Of a stretch of 64,000 nucleotides of DNA, positions 45,383-51,898 are shown piece by piece. The stretch's first letter is position 1, and each line of letters opens with the position of its first letter. The notes under the pieces are model-generated. The model saw only the letters and a program-made list of their open reading frames with translations. It searched no databases and was not told where the DNA came from. The position numbers and the translations under genes are program-made. Source of the stretch: Pseudomonas sp. TCU-HL1 (GTDB lineage: Bacteria; Pseudomonadota; Gammaproteobacteria; Pseudomonadales; Pseudomonadaceae); contig NZ_CP015992.1 in the NCBI RefSeq assembly GCF_001708505.1, positions 3,162,001-3,226,000 on the forward strand, in the 5' to 3' direction.

Positions 45383-46309
45383 ATGCAAACCACCAATACC
45401 GTCCTGATGATTCGGCCCACCCGTTTCACCTTCAACCTGGATACCGCCGGCAACAACAGGTTCCAGCAACGGATTCTGACGCCGGAAGAGGCCCAGGTCC
45501 GAGCCCTGGAAGAGTTCGACGGTTATGTCGCGGCCCTGCGCGAACAGGGCGTGGACGTGCTGGTGGCCCAGGACAGCGACGCCCCTCATACACCGGACTC
45601 GATCTTCCCCAACAACTGGTGGAGCAGCCATGCCGACGGCACCCTGGCGCTCTACCCGATGGAGGGGCACAACCGTCGGCTCGAACGCAGCAAGGGCGTG
45701 CTGGAGAACCTGCTGCAGGACTACCGAATCGAGCGGGTGCTGGACTTCACCGAGATGGAAGAGCAGGGGATGTACCTCGAAGGCACCGGCAGCATGGTGC
45801 TCGATCGCCAGCACCACATCTGCTACGCCGGCTACTCCAGCCGGACTCACGCCAAGGCGTTGCGCCATTTCGTCGAGCAGTTCGGCTACAACCTCTGCGC
45901 CTTCCATGCGCAGGACCGCCAGGGTGTGGCCATCTACCACACCAACGTCATGATGAGCGTCGGCACCAGCCTGGCCGTGGCCTGCCTGGACTCGCTCAGC
46001 GTCGCTGGCGAGCGCACCTCGCTGGAAACCCAGTTGCGCGCCACCGGCAAGGACATCCTCGCCCTTAATTGGGACCAGTTGGAATCCTTCGCCGGCAACA
46101 TGCTGGAAGTGCACAACCGAGCTGGCGAGCCGATCCTAGTGATGTCGCGCACCGCCTGGAGCTCCCTCAGCTCCGCCCAGCGCGCGCTCATCGAGCGCCA
46201 TGCCCAGCCCCTGTCGGTGAACATCGACACCATCGAGCGCATTGGCGGTGGCAGCGCGCGCTGCATGCTGGCTGAGGTGCACCTGCCACGAAAATCGGCC
46301 CAGGCCTGA
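45383..46309 (+). CDS. ctlX: CtlX-family guanidino/ureido hydrolase (arginine-deiminase fold)
   Basis: A 308-residue amidinotransferase-fold enzyme opening NTVLMIRPTRFTFN. Active-site blocks are DSIFPNNWWSSH, GMYLEGTGSMVLDR, YHTNVMMSVG and a C-terminal GGGSARCML with candidate nucleophile Cys294. The family is assigned to citrulline utilisation in proteobacteria. It is followed 17 bp later by astA, so arginine/citrulline catabolism is the natural context. Confidence 0.82.
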   Translation: MQTTNTVLMIRPTRFTFNLDTAGNNRFQQRILTPEEAQVRALEEFDGYVAALREQGVDVLVAQDSDAPHTPDSIFPNNWWSSHADGTLALYPMEGHNRRLERSKGVLENLLQDYRIERVLDFTEMEEQGMYLEGTGSMVLDRQHHICYAGYSSRTHAKALRHFVEQFGYNLCAFHAQDRQGVAIYHTNVMMSVGTSLAVACLDSLSVAGERTSLETQLRATGKDILALNWDQLESFAGNMLEVHNRAGEPILVMSRTAWSSLSSAQRALIERHAQPLSVNIDTIERIGGGSARCMLAEVHLPRKSAQA

Positions 46310-46326
46310 AGGGCGGAGGACAACGC

Positions 46327-47370
46327 ATGATCGTTCGACCCGTTTGCCGCGCGGACCTACCGGCCCTGCTCGAACTGGCGCGCAGCGCCGGGACCGGGCT
46401 CACCACCTTGCCGGCGGACCCGGCGCGTCTCGAACATCGGGTTTCCTGGGCGGAACGGACTTTCGCCGGGGACGCCGAGCGGGCGGATGCCGACTACCTG
46501 TTCGTGCTGGAAAACGATGCCGGCGAAGTAGTTGGCATCTCCGCCTTGGCCGGTGCAGTGGGCCTGCGCGAGCCCTGGTACAACTTCCGTGTCGGCCTCA
46601 CGGTCGGCGCCTCTCCGAGCCTCGGCATAAACCGGCAGATGCCGACCCTGTTCCTCGGCAATGATCTGACAGGTCACTCGGAGCTCTGCTCGCTGTTCCT
46701 CCATGCCGACCACCGCAGCGGACTCAATGGCCGACTGTTGTCCAAGGCGCGCTTCATGTTTCTTGCCGAGTACCCCCAGCTGTTCGGCCGCACGGTGATC
46801 GCCGAGATGCGCGGCTACTCCGACGAGAACGGGCTGTCGCCTTTCTGGGAAGGCTTGGGCCGGCACTTCTTCAAGATGGAGTTCGCCCGCGCCGATTTTC
46901 TGACCGGCATCGGCAATAAGTCCTTCATCGCCGAATTGATGCCCAGGTTTCCGCTCTACACCTGCTTCCTGTCGGAGTCCGCCCGCGCGGTGATCGGCCG
47001 TGTACACCCGAACACCGAGCCGGCCCTGGGTATGCTCAAGGCGGAAGGCTTCGAGCATCGGGACTTCATCGACATCTTCGACGCCGGCCCGGTGATCGAA
47101 TGCGACGTGGCCAAGGTCCGCGCGGTGCGCGAGAGTCGCGAGCTGGTCCTGAGCTTGGGTACGCCCGGCGACGGCGCCGAGGTCTTTCTCATCCACAACC
47201 GCCAACTGGCTGGCTGCCGTATCACCGCAGCCCCGGCCCGCGTTGCCGCTGGCAGCCTGGTGGTGGATAGGGGGACCGCAAAACGCCTGAAACTTGCCGC
47301 AGGCTCGCTGGTGCGTGCCGTCCCCCTCTCACCACGCAAAGCGGCTACCGGACAAGGTGCAGCGGCATGA
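46327..47370 (+). CDS. astA: Arginine N-succinyltransferase
   Basis: A 347-residue AstA/AruF/AruG-type enzyme catalysing the first step of the arginine succinyltransferase pathway (succinyl-CoA plus L-arginine or ornithine). Conserved blocks are SELCSLFLHADHRSGLNGRLLSKARFMF, EMRGYSDENGLSPFWEGLGRHFF and IGNKSFIAELMPRFPLYTCFL. Only one subunit gene is present here, so it may be a homomeric or stand-alone paralogue. It overlaps the next small gene by four bases. Confidence 0.9.
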   Translation: MIVRPVCRADLPALLELARSAGTGLTTLPADPARLEHRVSWAERTFAGDAERADADYLFVLENDAGEVVGISALAGAVGLREPWYNFRVGLTVGASPSLGINRQMPTLFLGNDLTGHSELCSLFLHADHRSGLNGRLLSKARFMFLAEYPQLFGRTVIAEMRGYSDENGLSPFWEGLGRHFFKMEFARADFLTGIGNKSFIAELMPRFPLYTCFLSESARAVIGRVHPNTEPALGMLKAEGFEHRDFIDIFDAGPVIECDVAKVRAVRESRELVLSLGTPGDGAEVFLIHNRQLAGCRITAAPARVAAGSLVVDRGTAKRLKLAAGSLVRAVPLSPRKAATGQGAAA

Positions 47371-47663
47371 GCGAATTCCGCTTCGTCAACGGCGCTCCGA
47401 GAAGGATGCTGCTGGTGATCGAGCCCCGCTCCAGCGAGTTCTGGATCAAGAGCAAGGCCACGGTGCAGGTGCTGGTGGAGGACGACGACCAGGCCATGGC
47501 GCTGGACGTGGAGTACCTGCCCAACGGCTTGGTTATCTATGTGGAGGAGGGCCGGCAGGTCGAAGTCCGGGAGGATGGGCGCCTGTTGGGGCTGGACAAG
47601 CGCTCCCGCCGGCTCGGGCAACGGCTCAATGGGTTGCCCAGCCTCCCCGAGGTCGTCCTGTAG
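47367..47663 (+). CDS. Hypothetical protein, 98 residues, coupled to astA
   Basis: A complete frame overlapping the astA stop (ATGA), with high-GC codon use like its neighbours. It is soluble, beta-rich and acidic in the middle (VQVLVEDDDQAMALDVEYLPNGL) with a basic C-terminal third. I do not recognise a family. It is the last host gene before the phage region. Confidence 0.65.
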   Translation: MSEFRFVNGAPRRMLLVIEPRSSEFWIKSKATVQVLVEDDDQAMALDVEYLPNGLVIYVEEGRQVEVREDGRLLGLDKRSRRLGQRLNGLPSLPEVVL

Positions 47664-48066
47664 GTCGTGAGATTTCGGCATTCAGCAGTCGGTGAGGCAG
47701 GCGTGTTCACACCTGCGAAGTGCCGGTGTGTTGGCCGTGGTTCGGGCTCCATCCAATGGAAAGCGGCTGGCCCACCATGGATGGGTACGACTGAGCGACT
47801 GGCGGCTAGGCGGCCGACGACAGCGGCGTTCGCTTGTCTGGCAGTCTGGAACTGCATGACTGGCTGGTGGAGCTGGAGGCGGAGCTAGGAGATGAAATGA
47901 ACCTACCGCTGCGACGGGGTCGGCAAGACCCGGCAATGGCTGTATCTGCGTAGTGCCGTCGCCAAGTCGTTGGAGCAGGTGCATACCATCCACGGAGGTT
48001 GAGCGATTGATACCCACATTCGCCAGCTTCTGGATACCGATCCTGGGCGCAGTCGCTCTGATCCTT
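47664..48066. other. Degenerate stretch before the phage junction
   Basis: 403 bp without an intact large gene. Two frames read like pieces of real proteins: SGSLELHDWLVELEAELGDEM (47837 on) and, shifted, TYRCDGVGKTRQWLYLRSAV... ending VHTIHGG at 48002. The break is near 47898. They could be the scar of an older insertion at the dif site. A possible 23-residue membrane peptide follows at 48007. Confidence 0.4.
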
Positions 48067-48078
48067 GGTTTCGCATAA
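48007..48078 (+). CDS. Possible 23-residue membrane peptide ending in the dif arm
   Basis: TTG start at 48007 with GGAGG eight bases upstream; the product (residues IPTFASFWIPILGAVALIL in the middle) is almost wholly hydrophobic. Its TAA stop is the last three bases of the XerC arm GTTTCGCATAA. Size and nature resemble tiny phage coat-accessory proteins, but no second line of evidence exists. Confidence 0.35.
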   Translation: MIPTFASFWIPILGAVALILGFA

Positions 48079-48157
48079 TGGACGGCGTTACGTTGAGCGG
48101 GGTCCGGACACTGGCGTAGCCTTCCGGGCCTCGCGTAACGTAATGGCGATTATGCGC
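48068..48157. other. Folded attP-like site, copy 1 (left junction)
   Basis: Two opposed dif-like sites. Arm 1: GTTTCGCATAA (48068-48078), centre TGGACGGCG, then a 21-base stem 48088-48108 beginning TTACGTTGAGC. Arm 2 (reverse): 48123-48143 pairs with that stem at 17 of 21 positions, then centre TGGCGA, then TTATGCGC (48150-48157) pairing with the XerC arm. Loop 48109-48122. The unequal unpaired centres (9 and 6 bases) between paired XerC and XerD arms mirror the CTX-phi attP1/attP2 hairpin. Confidence 0.75.
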
Positions 48158-48388
48158 AAGCCTATCCCCCTCTCTATCCCCTCTAATCTCGTCCAGGATG
48201 CGCGCTTGTACGCTCCGGGGCGTGATGACCTGGACTCGGTCTGTTACGTGCTCCAGGACTATCCCAGGCTCGTTTCTGAGGTGCGTCAGTTACGCCGTCG
48301 CGTCCAGGACCTGGACCGGGAGTCCTCCGACTTCGATGCTCGCCTTGAGGCGCTCCAGGAAGCGTGCCGGGCAATCCTGGACCTCTGA
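48152..48388 (+). CDS. Phage small protein A, RHH-like N-terminus plus coiled coil
   Basis: A 78-residue protein: N-terminal RKPIPLSIPSNLVQDARLYA may form a strand-helix unit as in ribbon-helix-helix proteins, followed by a heptad-patterned helix (VSEVRQLRRRVQDLDRESSDFDARLEAL). The start ATG is inside the XerC arm of attP arm 2; an in-frame ATG at 48143 is also possible and neither has a good ribosome site. A diverged homologue lies at the same place in the second phage (61392). DNA binding is a guess. Confidence 0.65.
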   Translation: MRKPIPLSIPSNLVQDARLYAPGRDDLDSVCYVLQDYPRLVSEVRQLRRRVQDLDRESSDFDARLEALQEACRAILDL

Positions 48389-48390
48389 CT

Positions 48391-48518
48391 GGTACCATTT
48401 TCGTCCTCGAGCAGCTGCACCAGGTTGATATTTTGGTACCAGAGCGCTTGATCCTATCGATAGGAATTGGTACCTTTTTGTCGAACCCGGGTTCGTCCTG
48501 GATCTCGCAATTGGTACC
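48391..48518. promoter_or_regulatory. Array of four GGTACC-centred palindromes
   Basis: TTGGTACCAA-type palindromes are centred in GGTACC at 48391-48396, 48435-48440, 48469-48474 and 48513-48518, spaced 44, 34 and 44 bp, filling the gap between small proteins A and B. A 14-bp perfect palindrome TCCTATCGATAGGA lies at 48452-48465. More copies are at 48795, 48850 and 49155. This is an operator-like array, perhaps for protein A or B. Confidence 0.6.
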
Positions 48519-48534
48519 AAATGGAGAATTGAAA

Positions 48535-48936
48535 ATGCTGATCAAGATCCCGGACGCCGATGACGCCTTCGTCGAAAAGCTCAAGCGCCAGACCGGCACG
48601 TCGACCGGCTCCAAGGCATATGCCAAGGCTGCCGCTGAGTTCGACTACCTGGTGAAAACCGTTGAGTGGCAGAAGCGAGAGATTGCCCGCCTGGAAGAGC
48701 TGGTCGCCGTTCGTGACCAGACGATTAAGGGCGCCCGATCTGCGGCCATCCTGCTGCTGGAGGCGACAGGGCAGGGCGATCTACTCGGTGATTTGGTACC
48801 AGAATCATCGCCAGATCGGCGCCGGCCAGCGCCTGCAGGTGATGAAGTTGGTACCGAAAGCAGGCTCACGCCCCAGGCCGGGGAGACGATGGATCACTTT
48901 CTGGCCCGGCTGAATCGGCAGGGGCGTCAGTCATGA
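48535..48936 (+). CDS. Phage small protein B, possible RHH/coiled-coil regulator
   Basis: A 133-residue protein starting MLIKIPDADDAFVEKLKRQT, strand then helix, then a long helix KTVEWQKREIARLEELVAVRDQT and a Pro-rich, polar tail. The ATG at 48535 follows GGAG; upstream in-frame extension crosses the operator array and is unlikely. It overlaps protein C by four bases. The location behind four palindromes suggests an autoregulated DNA-binding protein; this is inference. Confidence 0.65.
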   Translation: MLIKIPDADDAFVEKLKRQTGTSTGSKAYAKAAAEFDYLVKTVEWQKREIARLEELVAVRDQTIKGARSAAILLLEATGQGDLLGDLVPESSPDRRRPAPAGDEVGTESRLTPQAGETMDHFLARLNRQGRQS

Positions 48937-49151
48937 CTGTTGATGATCTGGCTGCGATCGAGGATGCCCTCAAGGCCGTTCGCTGGGCTTCCGATTGGGA
49001 GTCCCTTGCATTCGATGGCGGCAACTACACCGGGATATTGATGACGCTCCGGCGGCTTGGTCGCATCACTGACGATGAGGTCAAGCTGGTTGATGCGCTG
49101 TACTCCAGCGCCTGTGACTTTAGTCGCGAGCGTTGCGCTGCCGGGGATTGA
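48933..49151 (+). CDS. Phage small protein C, 72 residues
   Basis: An acidic, helical protein (MTVDDLAAIEDALKAVRWAS, ITDDEVKLVDALYSSACDF) whose ATG overlaps the stop of protein B. No membrane segment. Not recognised. It ends just before a long GC-rich intergenic region. Confidence 0.6.
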   Translation: MTVDDLAAIEDALKAVRWASDWESLAFDGGNYTGILMTLRRLGRITDDEVKLVDALYSSACDFSRERCAAGD

Positions 49152-49490
49152 ATAGGTACCAAAAACCACGCCGGCGCCGCGGTCCTGGAAGAGATTCTGG
49201 GACCAAACCTCCCGCCCCTCGGTGCGCGTCCGCGACCACTCCGGCCGCCGCCGCTCCGAACCCACCTCGCGCCATGATTACCCTCAGCTGCCCACGGCGG
49301 CGTCACACATAGCACGCCAGGAAGGCCCATTGCGGGCCTGCAACCCTCCGAGGAATAACTCGCCGGTCTAGCCCAGCTTGCTGGATTTCGTCGCTCAGGC
49401 GCACTCCTGGGGGCCTTCCAGGCGCGCCTCGGAGCAGGGTGAAAGTCGGGTACTGGTGATACCCGACTTTTGTCCCATTTTGGGAATTCC
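49152..49490. other. Phage intergenic region (candidate packaging signal/minus-strand origin)
   Basis: 339 bp without a gene, GC-rich with several hairpins (for example GGCCC-ATTGC-GGGCC at about 49341). It ends in AAAGTCGGGTA/TACCCGACTTT (49442-49470) then a small TCCCATTTTGGGA hairpin. Filamentous phages keep packaging signal and complementary-strand origin in such a region. The first hairpin with its T run can also terminate transcription from both sides. Confidence 0.5.
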
Positions 49491-49691
49491 TCAGTCCTTC
49501 CCGAGCACCTCTTCTCGGTACTTCAGGACGTCCTTGGTGGTCAGCTCGTGCAGGTACTTCCACAGCACTGCATTCACCAGGTCGGCTTCTGCGACGTCCT
49601 CCCTTGTCTCGACGATCATGCTGATCCTGCGCTCCTTGATCACTTCTACGAACTCGTCTCTGACGCGGTATGGCTTGGTCAAGTTGGTCAT
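49491..49691 (-). CDS. Phage regulator candidate, 66 residues, divergent from the replication gene
   Basis: A charged, helical protein (YRVRDEFVEVIKERRISMIVE, EADLVNAVLWKYLHELTTKD). It is the only leftward gene of the unit and is divergent from the replication initiator, the position of RstR/Pf repressor genes in other inoviruses. The 109-bp gap has matched inverted repeats. Repressor function is inferred from place and size. Confidence 0.6.
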   Translation of the reverse strand: MTNLTKPYRVRDEFVEVIKERRISMIVETREDVAEADLVNAVLWKYLHELTTKDVLKYREEVLGKD

Positions 49692-49722
49692 TTCCTGTTG
49701 TTCCTCTGACGCCGGTTATCTT

Positions 49723-49793
49723 GTCACACGTTGCACTGTTACACGTTACAGCGTATAAACCCTTCCATCCTGTAACGTGTAACGCTGTAACGG
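49723..49793. promoter_or_regulatory. GTTAC-repeat operator region, copy 1
   Basis: GTTACACGTTACAG (49738-49751) and its exact reverse complement CTGTAACGTGTAAC (49770-49783) stand 18 bp apart; half-copies CACACGTTGCAC (about 49725) and CTGTAACGG flank them. The array spans the promoter gap between the candidate repressor and the replication gene. Confidence 0.65.
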
Positions 49794-49800
49794 ACGACAG

Positions 49801-50841
49801 ATGATCGATTGGATCGCGGCACTTCTGGAGCTTCACCACGCCCCTCTGAGCAGCGGGGCGGTCGTGTGTATCGAAGCCGATGGAACGGTTGCTTGGGAGA
49901 CTCCCCGCAAGATGCTGGTGAGGGGCTCCCACGATTCCACCCTGCACATCCGCAGCGTAGGCGGTGACGGCAAAGGCAATGCCACTCACCTGTATATCGA
50001 TGGCAATCCGAGCAAATGGCTCCAGGGGCATAACCTTGTTGGTTCCGATGATCTCCTCTCACTCGTGTTCGATGCGTTTACGCGCCTGTGCTCCCTGGTG
50101 GGGGTTGAGCCTACTGACATTGAGCGTCAGAAGGTCAGGGCAGGGCAGTACCGTGTTACCCGAATCGATTACAACCGAATGTTCGAACTTCCAAGCCGGG
50201 CCGATGTTCGCGCCTGGCTGCGTGCGGGCGAGTTCAAGTGTAAGTCTCGTCATGGGCGGCCTGTCGCTAACAGAGGGACGCTAACTTTCGGTAAGGGTTC
50301 CTCGCATTGGTCTGTTGTTTGTTACTGCAAGGCTGACGAAGTAACAGCGGGTGGCTCTCATAAGCTGCCCGAAGACTTTCACCAATTCCCTGAAATCTAT
50401 GAATGGCTCGACAATAAGTTGCGTGTTGAGCTTCGTCTGCGCTCAAAGAAGTTAAAAGCGCTCGGCCTGGAGATGGCCAAATCACTCACCCCGGCGGCTC
50501 TATGGGCTCTGTACCGCCAGTTTATTGGGGAACTTGATATGTCAGAGCAAATTGAACTCAATAGCGAACAACTCCTAGCCCTTCCTAACAAGGTGCGCGG
50601 TACTTATGCGCTTTGGAAGCAAGGGCATGACCTTAAAGAGATGATGCCTAACGGTACTTATTACCGGCATCGTGAAGTTCTTATGGGTTTTGGAATTGAC
50701 ATTAACATTCGCTGCGATCGTCGCGACGACTCGAATGTCATTCCGATGATTCGCGTCCTGGAAGCAAAGCCTGCGGCTATTCCTTCCTTCTTCTTCGAAA
50801 AGAATCTGGTTCATTTCTCCACCAGGAGGGCTCAAGCATGA
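49801..50841 (+). CDS. Phage replication initiation protein (gpII/X family)
   Basis: A 346-residue protein of the Phage_CRI/Phage_X type that nicks the viral strand to start rolling-circle replication. Typical blocks are VGGDGKGNATHLYIDGNPSKWLQG near 53-77, RVTRIDYNRMFELPS near 118-132 and NKLRVELRLRSKKLKALGLE near 205-225. The candidate catalytic tyrosines cannot be fixed by eye. It overlaps the next gene by four bases and is presumably repressed through the GTTAC repeats upstream. Confidence 0.85.
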   Translation: MIDWIAALLELHHAPLSSGAVVCIEADGTVAWETPRKMLVRGSHDSTLHIRSVGGDGKGNATHLYIDGNPSKWLQGHNLVGSDDLLSLVFDAFTRLCSLVGVEPTDIERQKVRAGQYRVTRIDYNRMFELPSRADVRAWLRAGEFKCKSRHGRPVANRGTLTFGKGSSHWSVVCYCKADEVTAGGSHKLPEDFHQFPEIYEWLDNKLRVELRLRSKKLKALGLEMAKSLTPAALWALYRQFIGELDMSEQIELNSEQLLALPNKVRGTYALWKQGHDLKEMMPNGTYYRHREVLMGFGIDINIRCDRRDDSNVIPMIRVLEAKPAAIPSFFFEKNLVHFSTRRAQA

Positions 50842-51089
50842 AGAGCATGTTTGACAGCTATTTTGGCGGAAAGATCGATTCCAGGTCTGTGATGCAAGAC
50901 AAGATTCGCAAGATGGAAGTGACCGGTAGTGTTATTGCCGAAACGCTCCAGGTCGTCGAGTCCAGGACTCCGGCTGAAATCCTTTCTGATCGCGTTCAAC
51001 TCGCGAAGGAAAAGAAGTGGCAAGTTGTCGCTTCGCGCAGTAGTGGCGCCCCGTTCCTGGGCGACGCCTTTGTTACGCCTAACTCTTAA
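50838..51089 (+). CDS. Phage hypothetical protein, 83 residues
   Basis: Start overlaps the replication gene stop (ATGA). A basic soluble protein (KIDSRSVMQDKIRKMEVTGS, RVQLAKEKKWQVVASRSSG). No recognised motif. Its place between initiator and ssDNA-binding protein suggests a role in replication or its control. Confidence 0.6.
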   Translation: MKSMFDSYFGGKIDSRSVMQDKIRKMEVTGSVIAETLQVVESRTPAEILSDRVQLAKEKKWQVVASRSSGAPFLGDAFVTPNS

Positions 51090-51106
51090 TTATCCTGGAG
51101 CAACTC

Positions 51107-51424
51107 ATGTCGAACGTATTTATTAAAGTCTCCGTAACTGCCTCCTGCACTTTCCGCAGCGGCACTTCCGGCAAAGGCAATCCCTACTGCATGGCTGAGG
51201 CCTATGCGCATCTTCCGGGCTGCGACTTCCCGCAGAAGTTCTCGTACTACTGCAAGTCTCAACAGGAAGTTCTACCGGTGGGCGATTATGAAGTTCCGCT
51301 GACCGGCGAAGTTAAAGATGGTCGCGTTGTGTTCGACCTGGATCCGCGCCAGGGTCGTCGTGTTTCTTCTTCGGAAGTTCGTCAGGCTCAGCCCGTTAAG
51401 CCCGCTGCTGCGGCCCAGGCTTAA
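51107..51424 (+). CDS. Phage single-stranded DNA-binding protein (gpV-like)
   Basis: A 105-residue protein with gpV-like size and order: a beta-rich core with SGTSGKGNPYCMAEAYAHLPG, PQKFSYYC and LPVGDYEVPL, and a disordered Pro/Ala/Gln tail. Such proteins coat viral ssDNA before assembly. The ribosome site CCTGGAG is good. Assignment is from place and pattern. Confidence 0.72.
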   Translation: MSNVFIKVSVTASCTFRSGTSGKGNPYCMAEAYAHLPGCDFPQKFSYYCKSQQEVLPVGDYEVPLTGEVKDGRVVFDLDPRQGRRVSSSEVRQAQPVKPAAAAQA

Positions 51425-51440
51425 AGGGTAGGGCGCTTAT

Positions 51441-51536
51441 ATGGAGATCACACTTACCGATCTCTATTACTTGATCGCTGCACTTGCCGTTATTGGGTGC
51501 TTCGGTCACGGATTCTCGGCAGGGAGTAGCAACTAA
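51441..51536 (+). CDS. Tiny phage membrane protein, 31 residues (gpVII/gpIX-like)
   Basis: MEITLTDLYYLIAALAVIG opens a single hydrophobic helix with a short polar tail (GFSAGSSN). It stands between the ssDNA-binding protein and the major coat, where inoviruses encode the two small tip proteins. Its stop overlaps the next start (TAATG). Confidence 0.65.
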   Translation: MEITLTDLYYLIAALAVIGCFGHGFSAGSSN

Positions 51537-51649
51537 TGGACCTTGCCTTGATAGCCGCCGGTGGCTGCGTTGTTGCGTGGTTCACCGGCTACGCCTTCGG
51601 ATCGCTCAAGCGGTTCTTCCGGCGGATCTTCTCTCGTTCCACCAACTGA
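51536..51649 (+). CDS. Tiny phage membrane protein, 37 residues (gpIX/gpVII-like)
   Basis: MDLALIAAGGCVVAWFTGYA is a single helix followed by a strongly basic end (KRFFRRIFSRSTN), as expected for a tip protein contacting DNA or the inner membrane surface. Translationally coupled to the preceding 31-residue gene. Confidence 0.65.
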   Translation: MDLALIAAGGCVVAWFTGYAFGSLKRFFRRIFSRSTN

Positions 51650-51667
51650 CCCTGGAGGGTCGCAACT

Positions 51668-51898
51668 ATGAAACAACTGAAATCGCTGTTCGTTGCCGGT
51701 GCCGCTGTTGCTGCTTCCGCTGCCGCTCCGGCCTTCGCCGCTGGTGAAGTCGCTGCTGGCATCACTGCTGTGCAGACCGAAGTTACTACCTACATCGGCC
51801 TGGGCATCACTGCCGCCTTCGCGCTCCTGGCCCTGAGCCTGGCGCCCGATATCGGTATCGGCCTGGTCAAGAAGTGGGTTCGGAAGGGCGCCAAGTAA
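51668..51898 (+). CDS. Phage major coat protein (gpVIII/CoaB)
   Basis: A 76-residue precoat: signal peptide 1-24 (hydrophobic Ala-rich, ending APAFA), mature protein of 52 residues with an amphipathic N-terminal part (GEVAAGITAVQTEVTTY), a transmembrane helix (IGLGITAAFALLALSLA) and a basic C-terminus (KKWVRKGAK) that faces the DNA. CTGGAGGG is a strong ribosome site. Size and layout are diagnostic. Confidence 0.92.
   Translation: MKQLKSLFVAGAAVAASAAAPAFAAGEVAAGITAVQTEVTTYIGLGITAAFALLALSLAPDIGIGLVKKWVRKGAK

Noticed and set aside
48391..49160. GGTACC clusters or ATGCAT runs as a CRISPR array
   Set aside because: The repeats are 6-10 bp palindromes without uniform 21-48 bp repeat units or spacer regularity, and no cas genes are present.
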